Source: Amycolatopsis xylanica
GTDB lineage: Bacteria > Actinomycetota > Actinomycetes > Mycobacteriales > Pseudonocardiaceae
Length of the DNA stretch: 64,000 bases
Direction of reading: 5' to 3'
Assembly: GCF_900107045.1 (NCBI RefSeq)
Contig: NZ_FNON01000010.1
Location: 124,001-188,000 of the forward strand
The notes beneath the pieces were generated by a model. That model did no database searches. It saw only the letters and a list, made by a program, of their open reading frames with translations, and was not told where the DNA came from. A program made the position numbers and the translations under genes. This document shows positions 43,584 to 52,866 of this stretch, one piece after another. The stretch's first letter is position 1. Each line of letters opens with the position of its first letter.

Positions 43584-44542
43584 AGAAGAAGCTGTTCGTG
43601 CTGCTCGCCGCGGTGCTCGTGCTGGCCGGGGTGGCCGTCGGCTATGTCGCCTACGCGCGCACGGGCAGTGGCGGCGTCACCGAGAACACGGTGCCCGTCG
43701 CCGAGGGCGAGGTGATGCTGGGGCAGGAGAACCTGCTGTTCCGCAACACCGCGGAAGGCCCCGGTTTCGGCAAGGTGGGCGCTGTTCCGGTGACCGCGGC
43801 CGGTGGTCCCCGGCAGCTGTCCGGCCTGACCTGCGACCGGTTCGCGTTCTCGAAACGTACCGGGCTGTGCCTCGCCGTCCAGCCCGGTACGCTGCCGCCC
43901 GAAACCGACGTCCTGATCGTCGACGAGCACCTGCGCGTCCACCACAAGGAGACGCTGCCGGGAACGCCCAGCCGGGCGCGGGTGTCGCCGGACGGCCGGT
44001 TCGCGTACTGGACGCTGTTCGTCAGCGGTGACTCCTACGCGGAGACCGGGTTCTCCACGCGCGCCGGGATCTACGACACGCAGCAAAGCAAGCTGATCAA
44101 GTCGATCGAGCAGCTCGCGGTCTTCCTCGACGGCGAACGCTACTACGCGAACGACGTCAACTACTGGGGCATCACGTTCGCGGACGACGGCAACCGGTTC
44201 TATGCCACCTTGGGCAGCAAGGGGCATACGTACCTGATCGAGGGCGACTTCAAGAAGTTCCGCGCCAAGGTGCTGCGTGACGGCGTCGAATGCCCGTCGC
44301 TCTCGCCGGACGGCACGCGGATCGCCTTCAAGAAACGCTTCGGGGACGGCTGGCGGATAGCCGTGCTCGAACTGTCGACCCTGCGGGAAACCGTGCTCGC
44401 GGAAACGCGGTCGGTCGACGACCAGCCCTTGTGGCGGGAGGAGTCGGTCCTCTACGGCTTGGGTGGCGATACCTGGTCGGTGAAAGCCGATGGTTCGGGC
44501 GCGCCCCTCCTCCTGGTGCCCCACGCGGTCTCGCCTGGTTAA
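43580..44542 (+). CDS. Membrane-anchored TolB-like (PD40) beta-propeller protein
   Basis: A 320-residue protein. An uncleaved N-terminal signal anchor (KKKLFVLLAAVLVLAGVAVGYVAYA, about 3-27) is followed by an extracytoplasmic beta-propeller with TolB/PD40-like repeats (ARVSPDGRFAYWTLF, CPSLSPDGTRIAFKKRF). No enzymatic motif is seen. GTG 43580 is coupled to the MFS stop. The role is probably a scaffold or sensor for the preceding exported enzyme and transporter. Its TAA directly adjoins a family B palindrome. Confidence 0.78.
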   Translation: MKKKLFVLLAAVLVLAGVAVGYVAYARTGSGGVTENTVPVAEGEVMLGQENLLFRNTAEGPGFGKVGAVPVTAAGGPRQLSGLTCDRFAFSKRTGLCLAVQPGTLPPETDVLIVDEHLRVHHKETLPGTPSRARVSPDGRFAYWTLFVSGDSYAETGFSTRAGIYDTQQSKLIKSIEQLAVFLDGERYYANDVNYWGITFADDGNRFYATLGSKGHTYLIEGDFKKFRAKVLRDGVECPSLSPDGTRIAFKKRFGDGWRIAVLELSTLRETVLAETRSVDDQPLWREESVLYGLGGDTWSVKADGSGAPLLLVPHAVSPG

Positions 44543-44597
44543 GGATAAAGCGGGCTTTATCCCGGGAGGAGCACCCGGGATAAAGCCCGCTTTATCC
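44543..44597. repeat. Family B palindrome between convergent genes
   Basis: 24-bp perfect arms (44543-44566 and 44574-44597) with a 7-base loop. Each arm, GGATAAAGCGGGCTTTATCC plus CGGG, is also nearly self-complementary, so one large or two small hairpins can form. It supplies the iolD stop (TAA, 44592-44594). Confidence 0.85.
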
Positions 44598-46424
44598 CAA
44601 GTACCTCAGCTGTCCCGGCTTGGCCTCGTCGTACGCGGGGCGCCCCGCGAGGTGCTCGGGCACCCCGACTTCCCACCAGGCCCCGGCCTCGGTCCAGGCG
44701 TTCGGCTGCGTCGCGACCACCACGACCGCGGGCCGCTTCTCGGCGACGGCGGCCTCGCGTGCCTTCGCGTAGGCGATGCGGACGTCGTCCAGGCTCGAGG
44801 CCGTGAAAACCGCGCAGCCCAGCGACTCCGCGTGCGCCGCGAAGTCGACGCGCGGCGGCGTCGCGTGCCCGGAACGGCAGTCGGCGTACAGGTTGTTGAA
44901 CGGCTTGCCGCCCTGGCCCTCCTGCAGCCGCGCGATCACCGCGTAGCCGTCGTTGTCGCAGACGACCGCGACGAACGGGTGCCCGGCGAACGCCGCCGAG
45001 AACAGCTCCGAGTTGAGCATCAGGTACGAGCCGTCGCCCAGCATCGTGGTGACGAGCCCGTCGTGCGCCATGGCCGCGCCCCACGCCCCCGCGAGTTCGT
45101 AGCCCATGCACGAGAACCCGTACTCGACGTCCATTGTGGACTCACCGGTCGCGCGCCAGCCGCCGAGCAGCTCACCCGGCATGCCGCCGGACGCGGTCAT
45201 CACGTAGTCACGGGGCTCGGACAGCTCGTTGACCACGCCCACGACCTGCGCGTACGTCGGCACGCCCGATTCGTACGCGCGCAACCCGTCGATGTGCGCG
45301 TCCCACCGGCTGCGTTCGGCCACCGCCCGCGCTGTCCACTCCGGCGCGGCACCCCAGCCCTCCAGCAGCTCGGTCAGCTCCGCCAGCCCGGCGCCGGCGT
45401 CACCGACGACGGCCAGCGCGCCGTGCTTCACCGCGTCGAACCGGGCCGCGTTGAGCGTGACGAGCTTGACGTCGGGGGAGAAGACCGTCCACGAGGCCGT
45501 GGTGAAGTCCTGCAGCCGCGTCCCGACGGCGAGCACCACGTCCGCTTCGGCGGCGAGCACGTTCGCCGAGGTCGACCCGGTGACGCCGAGCGGACCGGCG
45601 AACAGCGGATGATCGTGCCGGACGAGGGTGCGCCCGGCCGTCGTCTCCGTGACCGGAATCCCGTGGCGCTCCGCGAACTCCACCGCGCGCCGCCCGGCGC
45701 CGGAATACCGGACACCGCCGCCCAGCACGAGGATCGGCTGCTGTGCGGCACGCAGCGCGGCGGCCGCGGCGGTCAGCGACCGCCGGTCCGGCCTCGGCCG
45801 CAGCAGCCGGTGCGTGACCGGCGCGAACAGCGCTTCGGGGAAGTCGTACGTCTCGGCCTGCACGTCCTGCGGCAAGGCGAGCGTGACCGGGCCTGCGTCG
45901 GCCGGGTCGGTGAGCACGCGCGCGACCTGCGGCAGCGTCGAGAGCAGCTGCTCGGGCTTGGTGATCCGGTCGAAGTAGCGGCTGACCGCGCGGAACGCGT
46001 CGTTGACCGTCGCCGTCGCGTCACCGAAGTGCTCGACCTGCTGCAGCACCGGATCCGGCGCGCGGCTGGCGAACGTGTCGCCCGGCAGCAGGAGCACCGG
46101 CAGCCGGTTGGCGTGCGCGACGCCGGCCGCGGTCACCATGTTCAGCGCGCCGGGCCCGATCGACGAGGTCACGACCCCGACCTGACGCCGGTGCGTCGCC
46201 TTCGCGTAGCCGACGGCGGCCAGCGCCATGCCCTGCTCGGTGTGCCCGCGCCAGACCGGGATCTCGTCGCGGTGCTCCTCCAGCGCGGTGCCGAGGCCGA
46301 GCACGTTGCCGTGCCCGAAGATCGCGAACACGCCGGGGAACAGCGGGACCTCGCGGCCGTCGAGCGTTTCCGAGCGCTGCGCCAGCAGCCAGCGGACAAG
46401 CGCCTGCGCGGTGGTCAGCTTCAT
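44592..46424 (-). CDS. iolD: 3D-(3,5/4)-trihydroxycyclohexane-1,2-dione acylhydrolase
   Basis: A 610-residue thiamine-diphosphate enzyme in three domains. It has the N-terminal VFAIFGHGNVLGLG start, central IGPGALNMVTAAG, and a C-terminal ThDP site around MLGDGSYLMLNSELF and VVCDNDGYAVI. IolD opens the ring of the dione formed from inosose. ATG 46424 follows AGGACGGG; the upstream open frame is non-coding. It is last of a minus-strand iol operon and overlaps iolB by four bases. Its stop comes from the family B repeat. Confidence 0.93.
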   Translation of the reverse strand: MKLTTAQALVRWLLAQRSETLDGREVPLFPGVFAIFGHGNVLGLGTALEEHRDEIPVWRGHTEQGMALAAVGYAKATHRRQVGVVTSSIGPGALNMVTAAGVAHANRLPVLLLPGDTFASRAPDPVLQQVEHFGDATATVNDAFRAVSRYFDRITKPEQLLSTLPQVARVLTDPADAGPVTLALPQDVQAETYDFPEALFAPVTHRLLRPRPDRRSLTAAAAALRAAQQPILVLGGGVRYSGAGRRAVEFAERHGIPVTETTAGRTLVRHDHPLFAGPLGVTGSTSANVLAAEADVVLAVGTRLQDFTTASWTVFSPDVKLVTLNAARFDAVKHGALAVVGDAGAGLAELTELLEGWGAAPEWTARAVAERSRWDAHIDGLRAYESGVPTYAQVVGVVNELSEPRDYVMTASGGMPGELLGGWRATGESTMDVEYGFSCMGYELAGAWGAAMAHDGLVTTMLGDGSYLMLNSELFSAAFAGHPFVAVVCDNDGYAVIARLQEGQGGKPFNNLYADCRSGHATPPRVDFAAHAESLGCAVFTASSLDDVRIAYAKAREAAVAEKRPAVVVVATQPNAWTEAGAWWEVGVPEHLAGRPAYDEAKPGQLRYLG

Positions 46425-47311
46425 GAGACCCGTCCTTCGTGGCTCGTCACCGGGCAGCGCGGGTCGAGTTCCTGGTCCTGCCAGCTTGCGCGGATCCAGC
46501 TGTGCGCCGGGTCGTCGCAGAACGCCATCGACCGCTCGGCGGCGGGCCCGGCGAGCACGTTCAAGTAGTACAGCGGATAACCGGGCGCGGCCACGCAAGG
46601 ACCGTGATAACCGCGCGGGATAAGGAAAACATCGCCGTCGCGCACCGCGACGTCCTCGTCGAACTCACCGTCGGAGGTATACGTCCGGTGCAGGCCGAAG
46701 CCCTCGCGCGACGGTGTGACGCCGTCGCGCCCGGCGACGCGGAAGTAGTAGATCTCCTCGTTGATCACTTCGCACTCGGTGGCCTCGTCGTGCTTGTGCG
46801 GTGGGTACGAGGACCAGTTGCCGCCCGGCGTGATCAGCTCGCACGCGTTGAGCTTGTCCGCGTGGTCCCACACACCGGGCGTGCCGAAGTTCGTCACCTG
46901 CCTGGTCGCCTGGCCGGCGCCGCGCACCTCGACCGGCACGTTCTCAGCGGGCCCGTATTTGGGCTCCAGCCGGTTGACGCAGCGCGCCATCGGCAGCGCG
47001 ACCTCGATGCCGTCCGAAGTGGACAGTTCGACCTCGGCTTCGCGCGGCACGTACGCGAAGTCCGTGACCCGGCTGAACACCGACTCGCGACCGGCCAGCT
47101 CGAAGGTCTGCCCGTCGACCCTGACCACGCACGAACCGGCCAGAGGCAGCACGAACGCCTCGTACTCGCCGGTGTGCAGCACGCGTGTCTCACCGGCTTC
47201 GAGCTTGAGCACTCGCAGGCCGCTGTAGTTCCAGCCCGCCGAGTCCGGGGTCAGCCGGATCGGGTCCTGGCCGTCGCTCAGTGTCCCCAATGGACGGTGC
47301 AGCTTGCTCAC
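46421..47311 (-). CDS. iolB: 5-deoxy-glucuronate isomerase
   Basis: A 296-residue bicupin. The metal-binding HKHDEATECEVINEEIYYF stretch (about 170-188) and a later RGYHGPCVAAPGYPLYYLN are clear IolB features. It isomerises 5-deoxy-glucuronate to 2-deoxy-5-keto-gluconate, the substrate of the kinase encoded upstream. It overlaps the aldolase gene by four bases. Confidence 0.94.
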   Translation of the reverse strand: MSKLHRPLGTLSDGQDPIRLTPDSAGWNYSGLRVLKLEAGETRVLHTGEYEAFVLPLAGSCVVRVDGQTFELAGRESVFSRVTDFAYVPREAEVELSTSDGIEVALPMARCVNRLEPKYGPAENVPVEVRGAGQATRQVTNFGTPGVWDHADKLNACELITPGGNWSSYPPHKHDEATECEVINEEIYYFRVAGRDGVTPSREGFGLHRTYTSDGEFDEDVAVRDGDVFLIPRGYHGPCVAAPGYPLYYLNVLAGPAAERSMAFCDDPAHSWIRASWQDQELDPRCPVTSHEGRVS

Positions 47312-48201
47312 TTGGCGGCCTCCAGAATCTTCGCGGCGGCCTCGACGGCCGCGCCGACATCCCCATCCGGCGGATACAGCAGGGTCCTGCCCACCACGAG
47401 GCCACGCACGGCCTGGTGGCGCAACGCCCGTCCCCAGGACGCCAGATCGGCGGCGGGATCGGCCGACGGGACCCCGCCGAGCACGACCACCGGCAGCGTC
47501 GTCGCGTTGAGCACGGCCGAGTCCTCGGGGGCCGGGATCTTCAGCCAGGTGTGCGCGGAGGTCACGCCGATGCCCGAGGCGACCGCGACCGCGCGCGCCA
47601 GCGACTCCGCGTCCTTCTGCAGCACCAGTTTCCCGGTGGTGTCACGGTCGTAGGGCAGCGGCTCGACCATCGCCATCAGCTCGTGCGCGGCCAGCTCCGA
47701 GACCGCCTGCGCGCAGGCCTGCAGCGTCGGCACGGTGCCGGGGTCCGAGTCGACCAGCCGCAGCAGCATCTTGCCGCCGTCCAGCCGGAAGTCGACCAGC
47801 GACTTGGCGTCGTAGCCGGTGAACCGGTCGTCGATCTCCCAGTCCGCGCCCGCGAGCCCGCCGCGGTTCATCGAGCCGATGACGACCTTGTCGTGCAGCG
47901 CGTCGAGCAGGAGCAGTTCCTCGACCACGTCCGGGGTGCCGAGCAGCCCGTCGACCGCGGGGTTTTCGAGCGCGACCAGCAGCCGCTCGATCAGCGAGCG
48001 CCGGTCGGCCATGGCCATCGGATCGTCGCCGACCCCGAGCGCGCCACGCGCCGGGTGATCGGCCGCGACCAGGAACAGGGTTCCCTTGTCCGACACCAGC
48101 TCGCGCCGCCGCCGGTGCGTGTAGGCCCGTTTGATCGCGCCAGGATCGGTGACGCGGGTCCGGAGCAGCTCGTTCCAGCGCTCATCGGTCAGCAGGCTCA
48201 C
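47308..48201 (-). CDS. Class I aldolase-like TIM barrel (Cgl0158 family), probable DKGP aldolase
   Basis: A 297-residue (beta/alpha)8 protein: KGTLFLVAADHPARGALGVG, DKVVIGSMNRGGLAG, TSAHTWLKIPAP (candidate Schiff-base Lys) and VVLGGVPSADPAA. It matches the Corynebacterium Cgl0158 family found in iol clusters. It probably splits 2-deoxy-5-keto-gluconate 6-phosphate into DHAP and malonate semialdehyde, taking the place of IolJ. Function is inferred from context. It lies between iolC and iolB with 4-base overlaps on both sides. Confidence 0.82.
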   Translation of the reverse strand: MSLLTDERWNELLRTRVTDPGAIKRAYTHRRRRELVSDKGTLFLVAADHPARGALGVGDDPMAMADRRSLIERLLVALENPAVDGLLGTPDVVEELLLLDALHDKVVIGSMNRGGLAGADWEIDDRFTGYDAKSLVDFRLDGGKMLLRLVDSDPGTVPTLQACAQAVSELAAHELMAMVEPLPYDRDTTGKLVLQKDAESLARAVAVASGIGVTSAHTWLKIPAPEDSAVLNATTLPVVVLGGVPSADPAADLASWGRALRHQAVRGLVVGRTLLYPPDGDVGAAVEAAAKILEAAK

Positions 48202-49136
48202 AGCAGCTCCTCGATCTCTTCGGCAGCCGGCATCGCGTCGGCGCAGGCCAGCCGCGACGCGACCAGCGCGCCCGCCGCGTTGGCGTACTCGGCGATGCGC
48301 ACGGGATCCCAGCCGGACAGCAGCCCGTGGATCAGCGCGCCGCCGAACCCGTCACCCGCGCCGAGCCCGCACACGACCTCGACCCGCTGTGGTTTGACGG
48401 TCCAGCGGCCCTCGGGCGTCGCGACCAGCACGCCCTCGGCGCCCTTCTTGATCACCGCGAGCTTCAGCCCGCGCTCGAGCATCCGGTCGGCGGCCAGGTC
48501 CGGGTCCGCCGTGCCGACCGCGACCTCGGCCTCGGCGCGGTTGCCGACGGCGACCGTGACGTGGTCGAGCATCCAGCCGATCTCCGCGCGCGCCGTCTCG
48601 ACGTCCGGCCAGAACATCGGCCGGTAGTCCAGGTCCAGCACGGTGTGCTCACGCCGGGCCCGGGTCTCGAGGATCTTGCGCTGGGTGGTGCGTGCCGGTT
48701 CGACCGAGACACCGGTGCCGGTGACCCACAGCAGCGGAACCGATTCGACGACCGCCCACGGCACGTCCTCGTCCGTGATCGTGAGGTCCGGCGCGATCGG
48801 CGCGCGGTAGAACAGCAGCGGGGGATCGGCGGGCGGGTTCAGCTCGCAGAACACCACGGGCGTCTGCAGGCCGGGGGAGGTGCCCACGTGTTCGGGCGAC
48901 ACCCCGAACCCGGCCAGCGCCTCGCGCACGTACTCCCCGAACCCGTCGGGCCCGACCTTGGTCAGCACCGCCGTCCGCCGCCCGAGCCGCGCGGCGGCGA
49001 CCGCGACGTTGGTCGCGGTGCCGCCGAGCGACTTGGCGAAAGTGCTGACGCCGGCCAGCGGCACCCCGCTCTGCTCGGGGTAGAGGTCGACGCCGACCCG
49101 GCCGATCGTCAGTGCTTCCAGCGCCTCGACGCTCAT
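48198..49136 (-). CDS. iolC: 5-dehydro-2-deoxygluconokinase
   Basis: A 312-residue PfkB-family kinase: LGGTATNVAVAAARLG (about 38-53), and the ATP/catalytic motif CGLGAGDGFGGALIHG (Asp base at about 256). It phosphorylates 2-deoxy-5-keto-gluconate. ATG 49136 is the first codon with family homology, and the further upstream frame overlaps the ABC gene. Four-base overlaps link it to the ABC ATPase and the aldolase. Confidence 0.92.
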   Translation of the reverse strand: MSVEALEALTIGRVGVDLYPEQSGVPLAGVSTFAKSLGGTATNVAVAAARLGRRTAVLTKVGPDGFGEYVREALAGFGVSPEHVGTSPGLQTPVVFCELNPPADPPLLFYRAPIAPDLTITDEDVPWAVVESVPLLWVTGTGVSVEPARTTQRKILETRARREHTVLDLDYRPMFWPDVETARAEIGWMLDHVTVAVGNRAEAEVAVGTADPDLAADRMLERGLKLAVIKKGAEGVLVATPEGRWTVKPQRVEVVCGLGAGDGFGGALIHGLLSGWDPVRIAEYANAAGALVASRLACADAMPAAEEIEELL

Positions 49137-49912
49137 CCCGTTTCCACCTGCCGCAGTTCGTGTTCGAGCGCTTCGAGCTCCGCGCCACCCGCCATCTGCC
49201 GGGTGAGCTCGTTGATGTCGATCTCGGACTTCTCGTACGAACCGAGCGCCGCGCCCCGCTTGAGCAGCAGGAACCGGTCGGCCACCGGATACGCGTGGTG
49301 CGGGTTGTGCGTGATCAGCACGACCCCGAGCCCGCGATCGCGGGCCTGCGCCACGTACTTGAGCACGACCCCGGCCTGCTTGACGCCCAGCGCCGCCGTC
49401 GGCTCGTCGAGGATCAGCACCTTGGCGCCGAAGTGCACGGCACGCGCGATCGCCACACACTGCCGCTCACCACCGGAGAGCGTGCCGACCGGCTGCTCGA
49501 CGTCGCGCAGGTCGATGCCCATGTCGGACAACGCCTTCTTGGTCGTCTCGCGCCCGGTCTTGCGGTCCAGCGCGCGGAACGGCCCGAACCCGACCGTCGG
49601 CTCGGAGCCCAGGAAGAAGTTCCGCCAGACACTCATCAGCGGGACCACCGCGAGGTCCTGGTACACGGTCGCGATACCGCGGTCGAGCGCCTCGCGCGGG
49701 GAGGTGAACCGGACCGGCTCGCCCTCGACCAGGAACTCGCCGCGGTCGTGCTGATGCACCCCGGCGAGGATCTTGATCAGCGTGGACTTGCCCGCGCCGT
49801 TGTCGCCGAGCACGCAGGTGACCTCGCCCGCGTTGACCACAGTGGACACATCGCGCAGCGCGATGACGCTGCCGTACGTCTTCCCGATGTCGGTGACCTG
49901 GATGAGACTCAT
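49133..49912 (-). CDS. Sugar ABC transporter ATP-binding protein (myo-inositol)
   Basis: A 259-residue single-domain ATPase, half the length of the fucose importer's ATPase. It has Walker A GDNGAGKST (about 36-44), signature LSGGERQ, Walker B VLILDEPTAALG and the H-loop VVLITHNPHHA. It is of the FrcA type that pairs with one permease and one binding protein. The iol context implies myo-inositol. ATG 49912 overlaps the permease gene. Confidence 0.9.
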   Translation of the reverse strand: MSLIQVTDIGKTYGSVIALRDVSTVVNAGEVTCVLGDNGAGKSTLIKILAGVHQHDRGEFLVEGEPVRFTSPREALDRGIATVYQDLAVVPLMSVWRNFFLGSEPTVGFGPFRALDRKTGRETTKKALSDMGIDLRDVEQPVGTLSGGERQCVAIARAVHFGAKVLILDEPTAALGVKQAGVVLKYVAQARDRGLGVVLITHNPHHAYPVADRFLLLKRGAALGSYEKSEIDINELTRQMAGGAELEALEHELRQVETG

Positions 49913-50952
49913 CGCCGTACCCTTTCCGCCCGCCGCCGGAAGGTGTTGTTGACCAGCACCGCGGCCAGCAGCATCACGCCGAGGAAGAGCATGAACCAGT
50001 CGCTGTCCCAGCGGGCGAACACGATGCCCTGCCTGGCCATGCCGAAGATCAGCGCGCCGATCGCCGCGCCGACCGCGGAGCCGAAGCCGCCGGTCAGCAG
50101 GCAGCCGCCGACCACGGCCGCGATGATGTACTGCAGTTCCAGGCCGATGCCCTGGTTCGCCTGGACGCTGGCGAACCGCAGGATGTTGATCGAGCCGACG
50201 ATCCAGCCCGCGAAGGCCGTGGTCATGAACAGCAGGATCTTGGTGCGCACCACCGGGACGCCGACCGCGCGCGAGCTCTGCAGCGAGCCGCCGACCGCGA
50301 AGATCCAGTTGCCGAACTTGGTGCGCACCAGCACCCACGCGGCCACCGCGGCCACGATGATCCACCAGACGATCGAGATCTGGAACTGCGTGCCGCCGAT
50401 GTCCAAAGTGGACGCGAACAGCGCGCCGGCCGACTCGTAGCCGTCGGTCGCCCGCATGCCGGAGACCTGGACCGTGCCGGTGACCAGCCTGGTGATGCCG
50501 AGGTTGAGCCCCTGCAGCGCCAGGAAGGTGCCGAGCGTGACGATGAAGCTCGGCAGCCCGGTCTTCATCACCAGCCAGCCGTTGAACGCCCCGACCGCCA
50601 GTGCGAACGCCAGCGAGGCGAGCAGCGCGAGCCAGACGTTCCAGCCAGCCTGCGTCGCCAGCATCGCGGTGACCAGCGAGGTCGATGCCGTCATCACGCC
50701 GGCGGAGAGGTCGAACTCGCCGCCGATCATCAGCAGCGCCACCGCGACGCCCATGATGCCGAGCGTCGACGAGTCGTCGAGCCAGGTCGAGACCCCGAGC
50801 GGGCTCAGGAACTGGTCGGTGACCACGGAGAAGAACACGAAGACGAGCACGGCGCCGAGCAGCGCGCCGATCTCCGGCCGGACGATCAGCCGATCGGTGA
50901 GCCTCGGTTTGGCGATACGTTCATCCGCCCGCGCGGGCGCTGCTACGGCCAT
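49909..50952 (-). CDS. Sugar ABC transporter permease (myo-inositol)
   Basis: A 347-residue BPD_transp_2 permease with about ten membrane helices. It has MIGGEFDLSAGVMTASTSLV and AVGGSLQSSRAVGVPVVRTK, the coupling-loop motif. It overlaps the binding-protein stop by one base and the ATPase start by four. It forms the membrane channel of the inositol importer. Confidence 0.9.
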   Translation of the reverse strand: MAVAAPARADERIAKPRLTDRLIVRPEIGALLGAVLVFVFFSVVTDQFLSPLGVSTWLDDSSTLGIMGVAVALLMIGGEFDLSAGVMTASTSLVTAMLATQAGWNVWLALLASLAFALAVGAFNGWLVMKTGLPSFIVTLGTFLALQGLNLGITRLVTGTVQVSGMRATDGYESAGALFASTLDIGGTQFQISIVWWIIVAAVAAWVLVRTKFGNWIFAVGGSLQSSRAVGVPVVRTKILLFMTTAFAGWIVGSINILRFASVQANQGIGLELQYIIAAVVGGCLLTGGFGSAVGAAIGALIFGMARQGIVFARWDSDWFMLFLGVMLLAAVLVNNTFRRRAERVRR

Positions 50953-51950
50953 TACCGGGTACCTCGCTGGGCGTAGGGCGCGATGGCGTCGACGTTGCTC
51001 TTGTCGACGAAGCCCGGCCCGGTCTGGACCGGCTTGCCGCCGCCGATGGTGTTCGCGTTCTCCTTGTAGAGCTTGAGGAACACGATCGGCAGGTAGCCCT
51101 GCTCGTACTGCTGCTGGTCGACGGCGAAGAGGATGCTGCCGTCCTTGATCGCGGCGACCACGTCGGCGTTGAGGTCGAACGTGGCGACCTGCGCCTTCGA
51201 GTTCGCGCCCTTGGCGGCGGTGACCGCGCCGGCGGCGACCTGGGAGTTCAGCGCGAGCACCGCGTCGATCGACGGGTCCGACTGCAGCGCGGCCTTGAGC
51301 CTGGCCTGCGCGTCGGTCGGGTTGTTGATGTCGACCTGCAGCGTTTGGACGTTGCCGAAGGACTGCTTCGCGCCGTCGCAGCGCTGGTTCTGGCCGACGT
51401 TGCCCGCCTCGTGGATGACGCAGAGCAGCTTGGTCTTGCCCGCCGCCTTGAGCCGCTGGCCCGCGCCCTGGCCGGCGAGACCCTCGCTCTGGCCGACGTG
51501 GGCGATCGCGCCGAACTCGGCGCTGCGGTCCTCGCCGGAGTTGATGGTGATGACCGGGATGCCCGCCTTGACCGCGTTCCCGATCGAGGTCTTGAGCGCC
51601 TCGGGGTTCGCCATCGAGATCACGAGCCCGCCGACCTTCTGCGCGACCGCGTTGTCGATCAGCTTCGACTGGGCGCCGGGGTCGCCGTCCGAGTTGTACT
51701 CGACCTTCACGCCGAGCTGCTTGCCCGCTGCTTCGGAGCCGTTCTTGACGACGTTCCAGAACGCGTCGCCCGCGCTGCCGTGGGTGATCACGGCGATGCG
51801 CAGGTCACCGCTCTGGCCGGGCGCGTCGGCGGCGCCGGTCGCGGCGGGCTTGTCCGCGGTGGGGCCGCTGCACGCGGTGAGGATTAGGCCGGCGGCGAGG
51901 CCGAGCATCCATTTCTTCGCTGTCAGGGACTTCGCTGTCAAAGACTTCAT
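50952..51950 (-). CDS. Sugar ABC transporter substrate-binding lipoprotein (myo-inositol)
   Basis: A 332-residue family 1/4 binding protein with lipobox LTAC (Cys about 27) and a ribose-binding-type body (HGSAGDAFWNVVKNGSEAAG, VINSG-like TINSGEDRSAEFGAIAHVGQ). The signal peptide begins with the tandem SLTAK-SLTAK, a 15-base duplication whose copies differ by silent changes. The short cytoplasmic segment may tolerate it. The ligand is inferred from context. Confidence 0.9.
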   Translation of the reverse strand: MKSLTAKSLTAKKWMLGLAAGLILTACSGPTADKPAATGAADAPGQSGDLRIAVITHGSAGDAFWNVVKNGSEAAGKQLGVKVEYNSDGDPGAQSKLIDNAVAQKVGGLVISMANPEALKTSIGNAVKAGIPVITINSGEDRSAEFGAIAHVGQSEGLAGQGAGQRLKAAGKTKLLCVIHEAGNVGQNQRCDGAKQSFGNVQTLQVDINNPTDAQARLKAALQSDPSIDAVLALNSQVAAGAVTAAKGANSKAQVATFDLNADVVAAIKDGSILFAVDQQQYEQGYLPIVFLKLYKENANTIGGGKPVQTGPGFVDKSNVDAIAPYAQRGTR

Positions 51951-51958
51951 TGTCTCTC

Positions 51959-52843
51959 CTAGAGTCGGTCGGCGATCTCGGTCAGGTGCTGCAGGCTGCG
52001 CTCGGTGTCACGGCGTGGACCGTCGACCGGGCTCGCTTCACCGAGGGCGGTGTCCTGTTCGAGGACGTACCAGCCTCCGTATCCCCCCGCGTGGACGAAG
52101 CGCACCAGTGCCTCGACGTCCACATCCCCTTCGCCGAGCGGGACATAGATGCCCTGCCCGACAGCTTCGGTGTAGCCGAGACGGCCCGCGCGGACCTCCT
52201 CGGCGATCTCGGCACGGACATCCTTGAGGTGGATGTGCCCGATCCGGTCAGGGAACCGCTTGGCCAGCCCGACCGGATCGGTGCCGCCGATGAGCAGGTG
52301 CCCGGTGTCCAGGCAGAGCGGCAGCGCCGAGTCGGCGAGGAACCGCTCGACCTCCGGCTCGGTCTCGACGTGCGTGCCGACATGCGGGTGCAGCACCGTC
52401 TTGAGTCCGTGCTTCGCGGCGATTTCGCCGATCTTCGCGGAGGTTTCGACGAGCGTGGCCCATTCGGCGTCGCTCAGCCGCGGCCGTTCGTCGTAGCCGT
52501 CGAGCCCGGTGGCGGCGGCGAGCACCAGCACCTCCGCTCCGCACGCGGCGAACAGCGCCGCGGAATCCTCGGCCTGGGCCAGCGCGGCGGCCGGGTCGGC
52601 ATGCAGCACGACGGCGAGGAACCCGCCGACGAGGCTCAGCTTGTAGCCGCCGAGCAGCGCCCGCAACTCGGCGGGGTCGCGCGGCAGGTATCCGGGCGGG
52701 CCTAGTTCGGTGGCATTGACGCCCAGCTCGGCCATTTCGCCCAGCACGGTCGGCGCGTCGAGCACCCGGCCCCAGCCCGGTACTTCGCACACCCCCCAGG
52801 AAATGGGGGCGGCGGCGATACGGATCTTGGACGACGCTGTCAT
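51959..52843 (-). CDS. iolE: Inosose dehydratase-like sugar isomerase/epimerase TIM barrel
   Basis: A 294-residue AP-endonuclease-2-type TIM barrel. The IAAAPISWGVCEVPGWG start is typical of IolE-type dehydratases. Metal site residues are visible in TVLHPHVGTHVE, LCLDTGHLLIGG, GHIHLKDV and WYVLEQDTAL. IolE removes water from scyllo-inosose. It is first of the minus-strand operon and directly under the twin operator. Confidence 0.87.
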   Translation of the reverse strand: MTASSKIRIAAAPISWGVCEVPGWGRVLDAPTVLGEMAELGVNATELGPPGYLPRDPAELRALLGGYKLSLVGGFLAVVLHADPAAALAQAEDSAALFAACGAEVLVLAAATGLDGYDERPRLSDAEWATLVETSAKIGEIAAKHGLKTVLHPHVGTHVETEPEVERFLADSALPLCLDTGHLLIGGTDPVGLAKRFPDRIGHIHLKDVRAEIAEEVRAGRLGYTEAVGQGIYVPLGEGDVDVEALVRFVHAGGYGGWYVLEQDTALGEASPVDGPRRDTERSLQHLTEIADRL

Positions 52844-52866
52844 CGGTGCCTCTCGCGGTCGGCGGT

